Of a stretch of 64,000 bases of DNA, positions 16,387 through 24,836 are shown piece by piece (positions within the stretch are counted from its first letter, which is position 1; every line of letters starts with the position of its first letter). The DNA is from a virus: positions 124,001-188,000 of the IMG/VR virus record IMGVR_UViG_3300048008_000449. The stretch is one strand, 5' to 3'. Made by a program: the position numbers and the translations under genes. The notes below the pieces were generated by a model, which saw only the letters and a list, made by a program, of their open reading frames with translations, was not told the DNA's origin and searched no databases.

Positions 16387-16709
16387 TTGTTTAACTCTTT
16401 GTCTACTTGCTTCTTAGCCATTGCTTTTACTTGTTTCTTATTCTTTTCTGGATCTACTTTATTCATATTGCTAGCACCCATGCTGGCAGTATTAAAATAT
16501 ACTATACCATCTTTGATGTTATTAACAATAGGGAGGTTTTGAATTTCATCAAATAGTGATTCACCATCTGCATCTATTCCCATCGCCACCAACTCTTTAA
16601 CTAGCGAGTCTAGAGGAATACTCTCCACACCTTCGCTACTTAGAATTGAAAGTAGATCAATTACCTTTGCATCTACTTGTGATATTTCAAATAGATCAGC
16701 GTATCTCAT
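16383..16709 (-). CDS. Conserved hypothetical protein, 108 aa
   Basis: The first 75 residues look like a winged-helix-like fold (VIDLLSILSSEGVESIPLDSLVKELVAMG then VNNIKDGIVYFN). The tail is Lys-rich (EKNKKQVKAMAKKQVDKELNK). It sits in the block of small conserved genes 15.8-22.3 kb and overlaps the downstream gene by 4 nt. Function unknown. Confidence 0.65.
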   Translation of the reverse strand: MRYADLFEISQVDAKVIDLLSILSSEGVESIPLDSLVKELVAMGIDADGESLFDEIQNLPIVNNIKDGIVYFNTASMGASNMNKVDPEKNKKQVKAMAKKQVDKELNK

Positions 16710-16713
16710 AGCT

Positions 16714-17478
16714 TTACTTCTTCAATGCCGCAAATGCTTGTTTTAATACTTCTTTGTTGACTTTGCCGTCTGCTTGTGCTTCTTTTACCATACGTAGTGC
16801 ATTTAGATATGAATCTTCTTTCATCTCTCTGCCGTCTACATCGGTTTCAGCTGACGCTGCATCTGCACCTTCAAAATCATCTTCTGCAGGCTCAACTGGT
16901 GCATCCGTGTCCATTGCTGGATCTGCTGGTGCATCAAGTTCAGGACCTGTGTCCATTGACATATCTGTTTCTGGTGCTTGGCCTTGTGCTACTAAAACTG
17001 CATCAGCAACTTGCTGATTTGCTGTCTTAACTGCTTCAAGTGCTGAACTAATTGCTGTTTCAGCTGATACATTAAATGCATCTGCTTCTGCTACACCAAC
17101 TTCTTCTTTCATTGCGTTAGTGATGCTCATTAATTCTTCTACTTGCATGCTAGCTAAATTTTCAGCCATTTTTTGTAGATCGTCTGCCATTTGCTTTGCC
17201 GCTAGAAGTACTTCAGCTTGATCAAGTTCGCCTTCCATTACTGGATTCTTTTCCATAACTGTGTTTATACCTTCTAATACTAACAATAACTTCTGATATT
17301 GTTTATCGTTAACCTCAACGCCGTTTTCACGTAATGCGTTGATTTTCTTTTCAGTAACTGTTTTTACTTTGGTTAGTTTTGCATTACCTGCACCAAAGTC
17401 AAACTGCATACCGAATACTTCTTTTAGAACACTATCTAACTTGGTTAGTTTGTTCACTTGTAATTGTTTTAATTCCAT
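16714..17478 (-). CDS. Conserved T4-like protein with acidic linker, 254 aa
   Basis: The start is taken at the ATG at 17476-17478 rather than the TTG two codons upstream. It has an N-terminal domain of helices (LQVNKLTKLDSVLKEVFGMQ), a long helical middle (AAKQMADDLQKMAENLASMQ), an Asp/Pro/Ala-rich acidic linker (about 165-215) and a C-terminal helical tail (ALRMVKEAQADGKVNKEVLKQ). Such proteins occur among head-core or neck genes in T4-like marine phages, but the role is not known. A late promoter lies upstream. Confidence 0.7.
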   Translation of the reverse strand: MELKQLQVNKLTKLDSVLKEVFGMQFDFGAGNAKLTKVKTVTEKKINALRENGVEVNDKQYQKLLLVLEGINTVMEKNPVMEGELDQAEVLLAAKQMADDLQKMAENLASMQVEELMSITNAMKEEVGVAEADAFNVSAETAISSALEAVKTANQQVADAVLVAQGQAPETDMSMDTGPELDAPADPAMDTDAPVEPAEDDFEGADAASAETDVDGREMKEDSYLNALRMVKEAQADGKVNKEVLKQAFAALKK

Positions 17479-17513
17479 GTTCAATACCCCACTAGGTTTT
17501 TTATATTATATTG

Positions 17514-17521
17514 TATTTATG
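17514..17521 (-). promoter_or_regulatory. Late-type promoter (CATAAATA)
   Basis: CATAAATACAATAT on the minus strand 35 nt before the 254-aa gene. The downstream CAATAT extension is shared with several other late promoters here. Confidence 0.65.
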
Positions 17522-17522
17522 C

Positions 17523-18140
17523 TTAAAGGCTACTTTTGATTTGATTTTTGATACTTTTCATCTTTTGCAGTGCAGATCCTTGTTTTGCCATAGCAATATC
17601 TATCTTACTTGACTCTGTTAGCGTTTTTGCCTTCATTTTAAACGTGGCTGCTTCTGCTAAAGCACTAGAATATCTGTTATCTAAATCCAATAATCTTTCA
17701 ACCTTACTGTCTTTTTCAAATAATAAACCTTTTACAATACCCATCGCTGTCTCGAACAGTGCTATTTGATTGTATATAATTTCGTCACCTTCTTTAATAT
17801 TATAGAACGTTTTTGTCATACCAGGAATAAGAGTAGCTTTTTCTAATACAACTTCATAATCACCTACTGTAACACTATTACCTTTTTTAGTCACTGCTGA
17901 TAATGTAATATCATTATGTGATTCTTGAATAACTTCTTCAGTAGCTTTATGTGTAGCTTCGTCAAGTTTTTGTAATATTTCTAGCATGCCTTGTGCGTCT
18001 TTGCTTACTCCTGCAATAACGTTTGGCGTTGGTGTATTTCTTTGTGATTTTAATTTTTGATGTGCTGTTGGTTCTTGATTTGCGGCTTCATTAAGTTTGT
18101 TAATGATATCCATCATTCCTTGTGTTTCTGGTGTTGGCAT
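17523..18140 (-). CDS. Conserved T4-like protein, 205 aa
   Basis: It contains two copies of a short N-terminal motif (TQGMMDIINKLNEA and AQGMLEILQKLDEA), a central beta segment (NSVTVGDYEVVLEKA) and a C-terminal long helix (LLDLDNRYSSALAEAATFKMKAK). The pattern fits a structural or assembly protein of T4-like marine phages. Function unknown. Its ATG shares a base with the stop of the upstream gene. Confidence 0.7.
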   Translation of the reverse strand: MPTPETQGMMDIINKLNEAANQEPTAHQKLKSQRNTPTPNVIAGVSKDAQGMLEILQKLDEATHKATEEVIQESHNDITLSAVTKKGNSVTVGDYEVVLEKATLIPGMTKTFYNIKEGDEIIYNQIALFETAMGIVKGLLFEKDSKVERLLDLDNRYSSALAEAATFKMKAKTLTESSKIDIAMAKQGSALQKMKSIKNQIKSSL

Positions 18141-18349
18141 TATAGGCTCCCTTTCATTCGTTCAAAATATACTTTGTTATTCTCCACTATTTTCTTAACA
18201 ATATTTTTGTTAACTAGGCTTTGAATTAGGTAACACTCACGTTCAGATAAATCTTCTTTGCATGTACGTTCTAATAAATTTTCGTACATCTCGCTTTCGT
18301 GAAGTGATAAAAATGTTGGGATTCCGCCTGGAGTTTCAATGCTTTTCAT
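18140..18349 (-). CDS. Small hypothetical protein, 69 aa
   Basis: A helical protein (LHESEMYENLLERTCKEDLSERECYLIQSLVNKN) ending in a basic beta segment. It could be a small winged-helix fold. It is coupled to both neighbours by 1-nt overlaps. No known function. Confidence 0.6.
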   Translation of the reverse strand: MKSIETPGGIPTFLSLHESEMYENLLERTCKEDLSERECYLIQSLVNKNIVKKIVENNKVYFERMKGSL

Positions 18350-18858
18350 TATGCTATCCCGGCTGCCTTTTTTAGGCGTTCAATTTCTTGTGCGTTATAC
18401 GCTGACTGGTTACTGTTATTTGCAATACCTTGTGCGTTTTGATTTCTTTGATCATCATCTGGATCTGATTTACTGCTAGTTCTTGGTCCAGGATCTCCTG
18501 TTGGTACTTTCCTAGAACCTGCTGTGTATCTCTGACTGCCTCTAGAATCTCTATTTGCATCTTGATTAGAAATAGTTGCACGTCTTTGGTCTACACCTGA
18601 TCCTTGTGATCTAATTGTTGCTCTACTTGGTTGGGCTGTTTGTGTTGTTCCATATGCTTCTGAAACTGCACTTAAATCTATAATTTCTGAAAACCCATCG
18701 CCGTCATCGCTTTTCATTGTGCTTAATAGTTTTAAAGTTTGTGAAAAAGATAAACCTTTTAGTTGACTAACAACTTGTTCCTTTGTTAGTTCCATTCCAA
18801 ATTTTACGTTTGCAAAATCTATTACTGTATCAATAGTACTGTTATTTAAAATATTCAT
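18349..18858 (-). CDS. Conserved hypothetical protein with disordered linker, 169 aa
   Basis: An N-terminal helical domain (about 1-65, VIDFANVKFGMELTKEQVVSQ) is followed by a Gly/Ser/Arg/Asp/Gln-rich disordered segment (about 75-150) and a short C-terminal helix (AQEIERLKKAAGIA). The build resembles scaffold or prohead-associated proteins. That is only an analogy. Confidence 0.65.
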   Translation of the reverse strand: MNILNNSTIDTVIDFANVKFGMELTKEQVVSQLKGLSFSQTLKLLSTMKSDDGDGFSEIIDLSAVSEAYGTTQTAQPSRATIRSQGSGVDQRRATISNQDANRDSRGSQRYTAGSRKVPTGDPGPRTSSKSDPDDDQRNQNAQGIANNSNQSAYNAQEIERLKKAAGIA

Positions 18859-19142
18859 CCTCTTGCCTTATTTAACCTTGCAACAATACGACTAGCTGGG
18901 CTAAGTCTTTTTGTTCTTTGCGCCTTTTTATTCATCCTAGCACCTTTGGCGGCTTTTGTTCTTTTTAAAATAAATCTCTTCTTAAGATTTATTGGGGCTG
19001 CACATTGACTAGGATTTGCAACAACCCTTCCTTTACGTGGACCTACAGTGCAACGAAACTTTCTCGTTACTGATTTGCCACGTTTAGCAAAAACTACTTT
19101 TGCTTCTGTAACAACTGTATTATATGCCTCGTTCAGTAACAT
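18855..19142 (-). CDS. Small very basic conserved protein, 95 aa
   Basis: Lys/Arg-rich throughout, with CTVGPRKGRVVANPSQCAAP (two Cys) and the tail KGARMNKKAQRTKRLSPASRIVARLN. This is a known conserved pattern in T4-like marine myoviruses. The charge suggests nucleic-acid binding or packaging with DNA. It overlaps its downstream neighbour by 4 nt. Confidence 0.7.
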   Translation of the reverse strand: MLLNEAYNTVVTEAKVVFAKRGKSVTRKFRCTVGPRKGRVVANPSQCAAPINLKKRFILKRTKAAKGARMNKKAQRTKRLSPASRIVARLNKARG

Positions 19143-19145
19143 TTA

Positions 19146-19430
19146 CTATCCACCTACCAGTGGTGTTACTGTTTGTAAATTTAGTAGTAGTAATACTACA
19201 GTAGAAAGCAATCCTGCAATAACCGTAGCGGCAGCACCAATAACTAGTTTATTACTAGATAAGGTTGAAGCAGTTTGTTTTTCTGCCATCTTGCCCATTG
19301 TTTCTGTCAAAGAGTCTACTTTAGACTCTAGTCTATTTAATTTTTCTTCTAACACGCGATATCTCTCTGCACATAAATCTACATGTGCTTCTAGATTTTC
19401 ACGCTCAAGTCTTGACTGGTTCATTGCCAT
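19146..19430 (-). CDS. Coiled coil plus C-terminal membrane anchor, 94 aa
   Basis: The start is placed at ATG 19428-19430 (MAMNQSRLERE), preceded by GAGAG, rather than at an upstream TTG. Residues about 8-58 form a coiled coil (VLEEKLNRLESKVDSLTETM). Residues about 65-90 are one transmembrane helix (KLVIGAAATVIAGLLSTVVLLLL). The topology is like a tail-anchored or holin-type protein. Lysis function is only a possibility. Confidence 0.7.
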   Translation of the reverse strand: MAMNQSRLERENLEAHVDLCAERYRVLEEKLNRLESKVDSLTETMGKMAEKQTASTLSSNKLVIGAAATVIAGLLSTVVLLLLNLQTVTPLVGG

Positions 19431-19501
19431 ATTTTGCTCTCGCAATCTTTAGCAGCGTCTTATAGAGCTGATTTAATTATATACATTCGTTGTACATATA
19501 C

Positions 19502-19509
19502 TATTTATA
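19502..19509 (-). promoter_or_regulatory. Late-type promoter (TATAAATA)
   Basis: A perfect TATAAATA on the minus strand overlapping the stop of the 151-aa gene, 71 nt before the coiled-coil/membrane gene. Confidence 0.6.
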
Positions 19510-19960
19510 TGTTTTGGCGATAGTTAAAGTACGTGTTTTTACTTGCTGTACTTGTATCTACTATCTCAGGATTAATATTTGCTGTTTCATCTAATATTGT
19601 ATGAACTGGCATTTTATCAAAATCCTGTACTAACATATGAATACTGTTTTCTTCATATTTCCATGCATCTGCTGTTTCACTAGCAAACTTTAATACCCAA
19701 ACATCCTGTACTCCAGAAAAGTTTGAACCAAAATCATAGTCATCTAAATTCTGTGCGTCTAAAAACTCAACTGAACTTAATACTGGTTGAGAACGTAAAC
19801 TTATACTTTGAATGAAAGTATTTAAATTTTGTGCTTGATAGTATCCTTTTGCATCTACTTTAGGACTAACAACACCTGAATCTGTGATATCTATTAATGT
19901 ATAAACTGTATAGAAGTCAGTCGACCCTGTTAAAACCTCATTCGGTCTACTTACACCCAT
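19505..19960 (-). CDS. Conserved T4-like structural protein, 151 aa
   Basis: A beta-rich protein (DFYTVYTLIDITDSG, QPVLSSVEFLDAQNLDDYDFG, VWVLKFASETADAW). The pattern is one found next to tail/head genes of T4-like marine phages. No enzyme motif. It follows the 251-aa gene by 2 nt. Confidence 0.65.
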   Translation of the reverse strand: MGVSRPNEVLTGSTDFYTVYTLIDITDSGVVSPKVDAKGYYQAQNLNTFIQSISLRSQPVLSSVEFLDAQNLDDYDFGSNFSGVQDVWVLKFASETADAWKYEENSIHMLVQDFDKMPVHTILDETANINPEIVDTSTASKNTYFNYRQNI

Positions 19961-19962
19961 TA

Positions 19963-20718
19963 TTACATGCCTGTAAGTTTACCAGCAGTATAACCTGCCG
20001 CAAACGCCGCTGCACCACGTGCAATACGTTTCCCAATACCTGATTTTTCTTTATCACCAAGTTCTAATCCTGATTCTGCTGAATATTTAGAAAATATAGG
20101 AAACAAGTCACTGCGTCTAGCATTTAGTCTAAAATGTTTATTAATTTGTGTTGCCGCTAATTGTTGTTGATTTGTTGTTAAATTAGTCCAGTCACCTACT
20201 AAACGTCTTGCCGCTCTTAGTTTAGGATCTTGTATTGCTAGATCCTTTTCTAATTTGTAGAAAAACGCTTGTGCTTGTCCTGGGTTAACTTTACCAGTTT
20301 CAATCTGCTTCATAAACATTCTAATTTTACGCTGATCAATATTTACTTTATTTAAAAGTAATTTATCAGCTTCTGAATTTACTAGTCCTTCTGGTTTTAA
20401 AATTGTATGTAATGACTGATACATATCAGTTCCACTTGGACTAGGTCTATTGTAATTTCCAAATCTATTTGTATTTTTTGCATAATTTTTTGCAACAGGT
20501 GCATACTTGTAATCATTTGACATAGCATATAAACTTAACATGCTTACAAAAAAATGATCTGTAACTGTTCTAGCACCTTCTTTACTAATTTGATGTTTTG
20601 ACTTAAACATACGTGCTTCACCTAGTGAATTCATAAATGAATATTGGTTAGTAGTATCATCCATTGTATGTCCGCCTTCCATAGCCGCATATTGTTGCAA
20701 TGTATATTTTTTAGTCAT
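19963..20718 (-). CDS. Conserved T4-like protein, 251 aa
   Basis: It is mostly helical. The N-terminus has LQQYAAMEGGHTMDD, the middle has a VTDHFFVSMLSLYAMSNDY helix, and the C-terminus carries a Gly/Ala-rich amphipathic or membrane-active helix (GIGKRIARGAAAFAAGYTAGKL). Function unknown. The 3' end of its upstream neighbour overlaps it by 8 nt. Confidence 0.65.
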   Translation of the reverse strand: MTKKYTLQQYAAMEGGHTMDDTTNQYSFMNSLGEARMFKSKHQISKEGARTVTDHFFVSMLSLYAMSNDYKYAPVAKNYAKNTNRFGNYNRPSPSGTDMYQSLHTILKPEGLVNSEADKLLLNKVNIDQRKIRMFMKQIETGKVNPGQAQAFFYKLEKDLAIQDPKLRAARRLVGDWTNLTTNQQQLAATQINKHFRLNARRSDLFPIFSKYSAESGLELGDKEKSGIGKRIARGAAAFAAGYTAGKLTGM

Positions 20719-20911
20719 TTTTGTTCTCCGTTGCTATCATTAAACATGTTTCGCTTGCATAAGTTTTAAAATAACGTGGAGCGAAAGCATGTACAAATAC
20801 TGCCATTGATGCTCTTTTTAAACTCCATGCAATACTTATTGCATGTTTAAAATGTTGCCAACGTGTCATGTTAGCTTCTTCTAAATGTAGTTTACATTGT
20901 TTACTGTACAT
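20711..20911 (-). CDS. Small conserved protein (capsule/DUF6356-like), 66 aa
   Basis: The core RWQHFKHAISIAWSLKRASMAVFVHAFAPRYFKTYASE matches the small DUF6356-type family as I remember it. An alternative start at the internal ATG (MTRWQHF) is possible. The hydrophobic helix with basic flanks could be membrane-associated. Function unknown. Confidence 0.65.
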   Translation of the reverse strand: MYSKQCKLHLEEANMTRWQHFKHAISIAWSLKRASMAVFVHAFAPRYFKTYASETCLMIATENKND

Positions 20912-22104
20912 TAATTATTCCTTGCCATGTTTGCCGCTGTAAAGCCTGCTCTATTAACAAGTTTAACATCTTTGTCAACTACATAACCTTCTCCGCCACG
21001 TTGTCCATTTGTATATGATTCTACATCTGCGTCTTGTGCGTCTAAAGTTTTGATGACTGTATTTTTAACTTTCATAATTCCTTTAATAAAATTAAAAGTT
21101 GCATTAAACCCATCTATGTTACTATTTATGTATTCTAAAAGACGAGCTTGTTTTGGTTTTGATAATTTACTTCCTTCAACATACTTTTGAAATGTACTTC
21201 CTAAATTATCTAAGTTACCTGCTTTTACACTATTATTAATATAAGCATAAAGTATCTTACCAAAGTCTGCCATTTTTAATTCTGCTGGTACTGCAAACAA
21301 TTTATCTATTGCTTGTGCATTTTTATCTAAATAATTCTCTAATTCGTCTATTGCTGGAATATCTACACCTGGTGATTTTTGTACCATTACAGGTGGCATA
21401 ATATATGTTGGTCCACCTTGGAATTGTGACATATCAACTTTACTCTTTTCGCCATCAAGTCCAATTGACATGTGTACTACGACACCTACGTCACTGTCTG
21501 TTATTTTCTTTCCAACTTCGCTATCTACTTTAACCTGATATGTTGTTGTATTAGGAGTGAATATATATTTGTTTTCTTTTACGTCTGGCGTTGTAAACCA
21601 TAGTAAGTCACCCATTACATATCCTCTAAAATCACTTGGTACAGTTGCTTCTACTTTATCCCAGATACTTCTCATTTTACCTGCGAATGCTTTATAGTTT
21701 GCCGCTTTAGTAGCATCAGGATTGCTTGCACCAGGACGATTGAATAACATTTTTTCTAAGCCTTCAGCACTAGTTGGTTTACCATCATATCCTTTAGCAG
21801 TAAATCCACTCTTATCTGTTAATATAAACTCGCCTTGTTCATTACGACCAAATATAACGGCCGGAGATCCATCCCATTTAATAGTTACTGTGTTAGGTTG
21901 TTGTTCTACTTGATGTAGTGTAGCAATTGCTTTTCTTGCACCCGCTGAAGCATCCCATAGAATTAAGTCTTCTAAATGCTGAATACGTGCATCTTCACGT
22001 AGCTTTTTAGCTTCTGGTTGGAATAAATCTTTTCCAATTAATCTATGTAGTCTAGAATTTCTAGGCTTACGCTTTTTGCTTCCTACAATATCTGTTATTT
22101 TCAT
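20911..22104 (-). CDS. Putative nucleotidyltransferase (ligase-like) protein, 397 aa
   Basis: KWDGSPAVIFGR at residues 76-87 matches motif I of covalent nucleotidyltransferases (ATP-dependent DNA/RNA ligases, K-x-D-G). A downstream RGYVMGDLLW near 160-169 could be motif III. Near the C-terminus RGGEGYVVDKDVKLVNR (about 368-385) combines EG-x-V (motif IV) and K-L (motif V). The distance between motifs III and IV is unusually long, with an inserted region of about 200 residues. Nick or RNA-end ligation is therefore a reasonable but unproven proposal. It is a large conserved protein in T4-like marine phages. It overlaps the 82-aa gene upstream by 4 nt. Confidence 0.6.
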   Translation of the reverse strand: MKITDIVGSKKRKPRNSRLHRLIGKDLFQPEAKKLREDARIQHLEDLILWDASAGARKAIATLHQVEQQPNTVTIKWDGSPAVIFGRNEQGEFILTDKSGFTAKGYDGKPTSAEGLEKMLFNRPGASNPDATKAANYKAFAGKMRSIWDKVEATVPSDFRGYVMGDLLWFTTPDVKENKYIFTPNTTTYQVKVDSEVGKKITDSDVGVVVHMSIGLDGEKSKVDMSQFQGGPTYIMPPVMVQKSPGVDIPAIDELENYLDKNAQAIDKLFAVPAELKMADFGKILYAYINNSVKAGNLDNLGSTFQKYVEGSKLSKPKQARLLEYINSNIDGFNATFNFIKGIMKVKNTVIKTLDAQDADVESYTNGQRGGEGYVVDKDVKLVNRAGFTAANMARNN

Positions 22105-22349
22105 TTAGGACCTCTAATCTTCTTAACTCCACGGTTAAAACGTTCTGCATCTCTATTCTTAATACTTAACATAATACGTTTAGTAAGATCTTGAGCAGTA
22201 TCTACATCATAATTAGAATCAATCATCTCAAGAATATTAATAATACTACTTATTGCATTATTACCTTTACTCTCCAGAATGCTAGTCTTGTCTTTTCTAG
22301 GGGCAAGTGAGTTAATTTCCTCTAATAGACTTCGAGTACGTTTTTTCAT
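22101..22349 (-). CDS. Small basic helical protein, 82 aa
   Basis: Basic N-terminus (KKRTRSLLEEINSLAPRK), helical middle and basic C-terminus (DAERFNRGVKKIRGPK). It has a late promoter and GGAGA upstream, and a 4-nt overlap with the ligase-like gene. No known domain. Confidence 0.6.
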   Translation of the reverse strand: MKKRTRSLLEEINSLAPRKDKTSILESKGNNAISSIINILEMIDSNYDVDTAQDLTKRIMLSIKNRDAERFNRGVKKIRGPK

Positions 22350-22380
22350 TTTTTTTCTCCGTAATAAGTTTACTTTGTAG

Positions 22381-22388
22381 TATTTATC
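22381..22388 (-). promoter_or_regulatory. Late-type promoter (GATAAATA)
   Basis: GATAAATACT on the minus strand directly after the helicase stop, 31 nt before the 82-aa gene. It starts the late unit running down to about 16.7 kb. Confidence 0.6.
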
Positions 22389-23791
22389 TAACTATTACTT
22401 CTTTTGAGCATACTGCGAAGTTTATCATGCCCTGTTATAGTGTTTTCAACAACACTATTCTCAGCAATGTTCTTTTCTTGGTGTGTTGTTTTGTTTTGTG
22501 CCTTAATTTTCTCAAACATAGCACTAGGTTGATTCATTGTAGATCCTGCTTCATCGTCATCTAAGTCCTCAATACGTAAGCCTGATATATCAAATTTTAA
22601 GTCTACTTTTTGTCCAACACCGCTACTACTACGTGTTTTCATAAACTGAATTTGATAACGCCCACGTTCACGCATAGCTTGGCTTGTAAAAATACCAATT
22701 ACGTTATCCGCTGTTTGAATCTTACTTAAACCACCAGCAATATGAGAATGATCAAATTCTACTTCTTCTACAGCCGCTCTGTTTAGCTGTGATGCTGTAG
22801 CAAATAGTAAATCATGTTCTACTGCAAAGTTACGCAATTCTTCAGATACAAACTTATCTTTAATAAACAAATCACTAGGATTAACTTTGCTCTGTGCTGG
22901 CATCATTAAGTCTAAGTAATCTATACAAATTGCATCAATTTTAATATCGTTCTTAACTTCATATTCACGTAAGTAACTAGTAATAGCATTGATTGTAATA
23001 CCATTTGGTAATTGTACAATTTGTAATTTACCTGCATTTTTACCTTGCATACGTACTTTTAAATCTACGTCATCTGCATTTTTAAATACGTCACGTGTAT
23101 TCATTCCTGTTAACATACTATCTAATCGCATACTACATAGTTCTTCACTAAGTTCTAAACTAATGTATACAACATTCAAGCCTGCTAGTGCCCAATTTAA
23201 TCCTAAGTTTTGTAAGAACAAACTCTTACCACCACCTGATGGTGCAGCAAATATATTCAATTCACCTCTATTAAATCCACCATATAGTTTCTTATCAATT
23301 TCTGCCCAACCTGTACTTGTACCGCCACGCTGATTACGTACTCTTTCAATACGTTCTGCAGGAGATTCCCAATAGTCTGTTCCCATATGTTTAGCAAGTC
23401 CAATTTGTACTGCTTCTTTTACCATACGTTCTACTGGTCCATAATCACCCTTTTCCAATAAATCTGCACTTTTTAAAATTGCCGCTTCTAATGCTTTATG
23501 TTTACAAAATACTTCAAACTCATCAATAAACCATTTCTTATGTCTATCATCTACGTCTTTTAATTCTTGTAATTCTAATCCTGTTGTTGCTACAATTTGT
23601 TCTAATGTAGGTAATGCACTATATCCAGTTGCATGTTCTTTTATAAACTCTACACCTTTACGTAATTCTCTATCAAAGTATTCAGGATCTAATATGCCGT
23701 TTACCCTAGCAAATAAGTCTTTATCTTGTGCTAAAAATTCTACAAACAATCGTTGTAGATCTATATTATATTCTTTTGCTTGTTCTGTCAT
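22388..23791 (-). CDS. gp41: Replicative DNA helicase (T4 gp41, DnaB family)
   Basis: 467 aa from ATG 23789-23791, which overlaps the primase stop as ATGA. An upstream TTG would add two residues. The N-terminal helical domain runs to about residue 140. The RecA-type motor has Walker A APSGGGKS near 183-190, a Walker B-like IDAICIDYLDLM near 302-313, an ATASQLNR loop and the terminal GRYQIQFMKTRSSSGVG arginine finger region. It unwinds DNA 5'-3' at the fork with primase gp61, whose gene is immediately upstream. Confidence 0.93.
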   Translation of the reverse strand: MTEQAKEYNIDLQRLFVEFLAQDKDLFARVNGILDPEYFDRELRKGVEFIKEHATGYSALPTLEQIVATTGLELQELKDVDDRHKKWFIDEFEVFCKHKALEAAILKSADLLEKGDYGPVERMVKEAVQIGLAKHMGTDYWESPAERIERVRNQRGGTSTGWAEIDKKLYGGFNRGELNIFAAPSGGGKSLFLQNLGLNWALAGLNVVYISLELSEELCSMRLDSMLTGMNTRDVFKNADDVDLKVRMQGKNAGKLQIVQLPNGITINAITSYLREYEVKNDIKIDAICIDYLDLMMPAQSKVNPSDLFIKDKFVSEELRNFAVEHDLLFATASQLNRAAVEEVEFDHSHIAGGLSKIQTADNVIGIFTSQAMRERGRYQIQFMKTRSSSGVGQKVDLKFDISGLRIEDLDDDEAGSTMNQPSAMFEKIKAQNKTTHQEKNIAENSVVENTITGHDKLRSMLKRSNS

Positions 23792-24801
23792 TTGCAATAC
23801 TTTCTCATTAATAGTTCAATTTTAGTTGAATTCTTTTCAGCACTATCTATTATACTTGTTATTGTATACAATCTTCCGTATTTTGTCAAGGCATCACTTG
23901 CATCTTTACAATCTTTCCACTCGGGAAATGCTACCATCCAACCATTTTTTATAGCTGATTTACACATTAATTTACCAGCTTCATCTGCGTCTGGTAATAC
24001 TATAATTTGTTTTTCTAAGCTATGTAATATGTCTGCTTGTTCGTCATTTATATTATTACTACCAATTGCACAACCATCTGTAACAATAGCATCAAGTTGG
24101 CCTTCAGTTACAATAACAAACTGTTTATCACTGGTTTGTTTATCTAACCCATATACAAAGTCTTTTTTAGGTTGCTGATTATAGTATTTAGGCATTCCGT
24201 CAGGAATATTGTTTCCTGCCCATCTTGCTGTATAACCAACTACTTTACCTTTATATGTAAATGGTAATATAAATCTTTTATTTACTCTTCCATGCTGTTT
24301 ACTAGGACTCCACATAAATCTAGAATCTGTTACATCGAATCCTCGATCTGTTAAGTATGCTACTGCTTCTGTCCAATCTGCATTTGGCTCTGTAAATTCC
24401 ATAAAAGGTTTTGCATCATCAGGAAGTTTTTTCTCATCCCAATCAATAACTAAATTTTTACGTTTTTCAGTTTTTATTAATAATGTTTCTACGTCTTGTT
24501 CACGTAATAGTTCTAACTGTATACGTTGTATATCACTCTCATCAGCACCAAGTGTAACTAACAAGTTTTTTAACCTTACTGTAATTTTACTTTGTGGACT
24601 CCAACCTGTTTTATAGTTGCAATTAAAACAATTATACTGAAATTTATCATCATCAAATAAGAACCCACCTCTGCCTTTCTTATCTGGTCTTGCTTGTCCA
24701 TTACGTACACACATAGGACAGTTACCGCTAATCCAACCACTAGGGCTAGACCGCCAATTAACCGGAACCAGAGTTCTCACGTATTCATTCATTAAAGCCA
24801 T
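23788..24801 (-). CDS. gp61: DNA primase (T4 gp61)
   Basis: 337 aa. A zinc-ribbon (C28-x2-C31 and C58-x2-C61) is followed by the primase core. A TOPRIM domain has VTEGQLDAI (catalytic Glu) and the acidic VLPDADEAG. SGNCPMC and NCFNC give the zinc site. It synthesises RNA primers with helicase gp41, encoded next with a 4-nt overlap. A host-type promoter ends 6 nt before the ATG, so the transcript should begin at the AUG. Confidence 0.93.
   Translation of the reverse strand: MALMNEYVRTLVPVNWRSSPSGWISGNCPMCVRNGQARPDKKGRGGFLFDDDKFQYNCFNCNYKTGWSPQSKITVRLKNLLVTLGADESDIQRIQLELLREQDVETLLIKTEKRKNLVIDWDEKKLPDDAKPFMEFTEPNADWTEAVAYLTDRGFDVTDSRFMWSPSKQHGRVNKRFILPFTYKGKVVGYTARWAGNNIPDGMPKYYNQQPKKDFVYGLDKQTSDKQFVIVTEGQLDAIVTDGCAIGSNNINDEQADILHSLEKQIIVLPDADEAGKLMCKSAIKNGWMVAFPEWKDCKDASDALTKYGRLYTITSIIDSAEKNSTKIELLMRKYCK
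23861..23889 (-). promoter_or_regulatory. Possible internal promoter before the helicase gene
   Basis: TTGACA at 23884-23889, 17-nt spacer, TACAAT at 23861-23866, inside the end of the primase gene and 70 nt before the helicase ATG. It is coding sequence, so it may be coincidental. Confidence 0.35.
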
Positions 24802-24807
24802 GTGTAT

Positions 24808-24836
24808 ATATTACACTCTAACTATAACTTTGTCAA
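24808..24836 (-). promoter_or_regulatory. Host sigma70-type promoter, leaderless (primase)
   Basis: TTGACA at 24831-24836, 17-nt spacer, TAATAT at 24808-24813, then 6 nt (ATACAC) and the primase ATG. It overlaps the C-terminal codons of the upstream virion gene. Confidence 0.75.
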
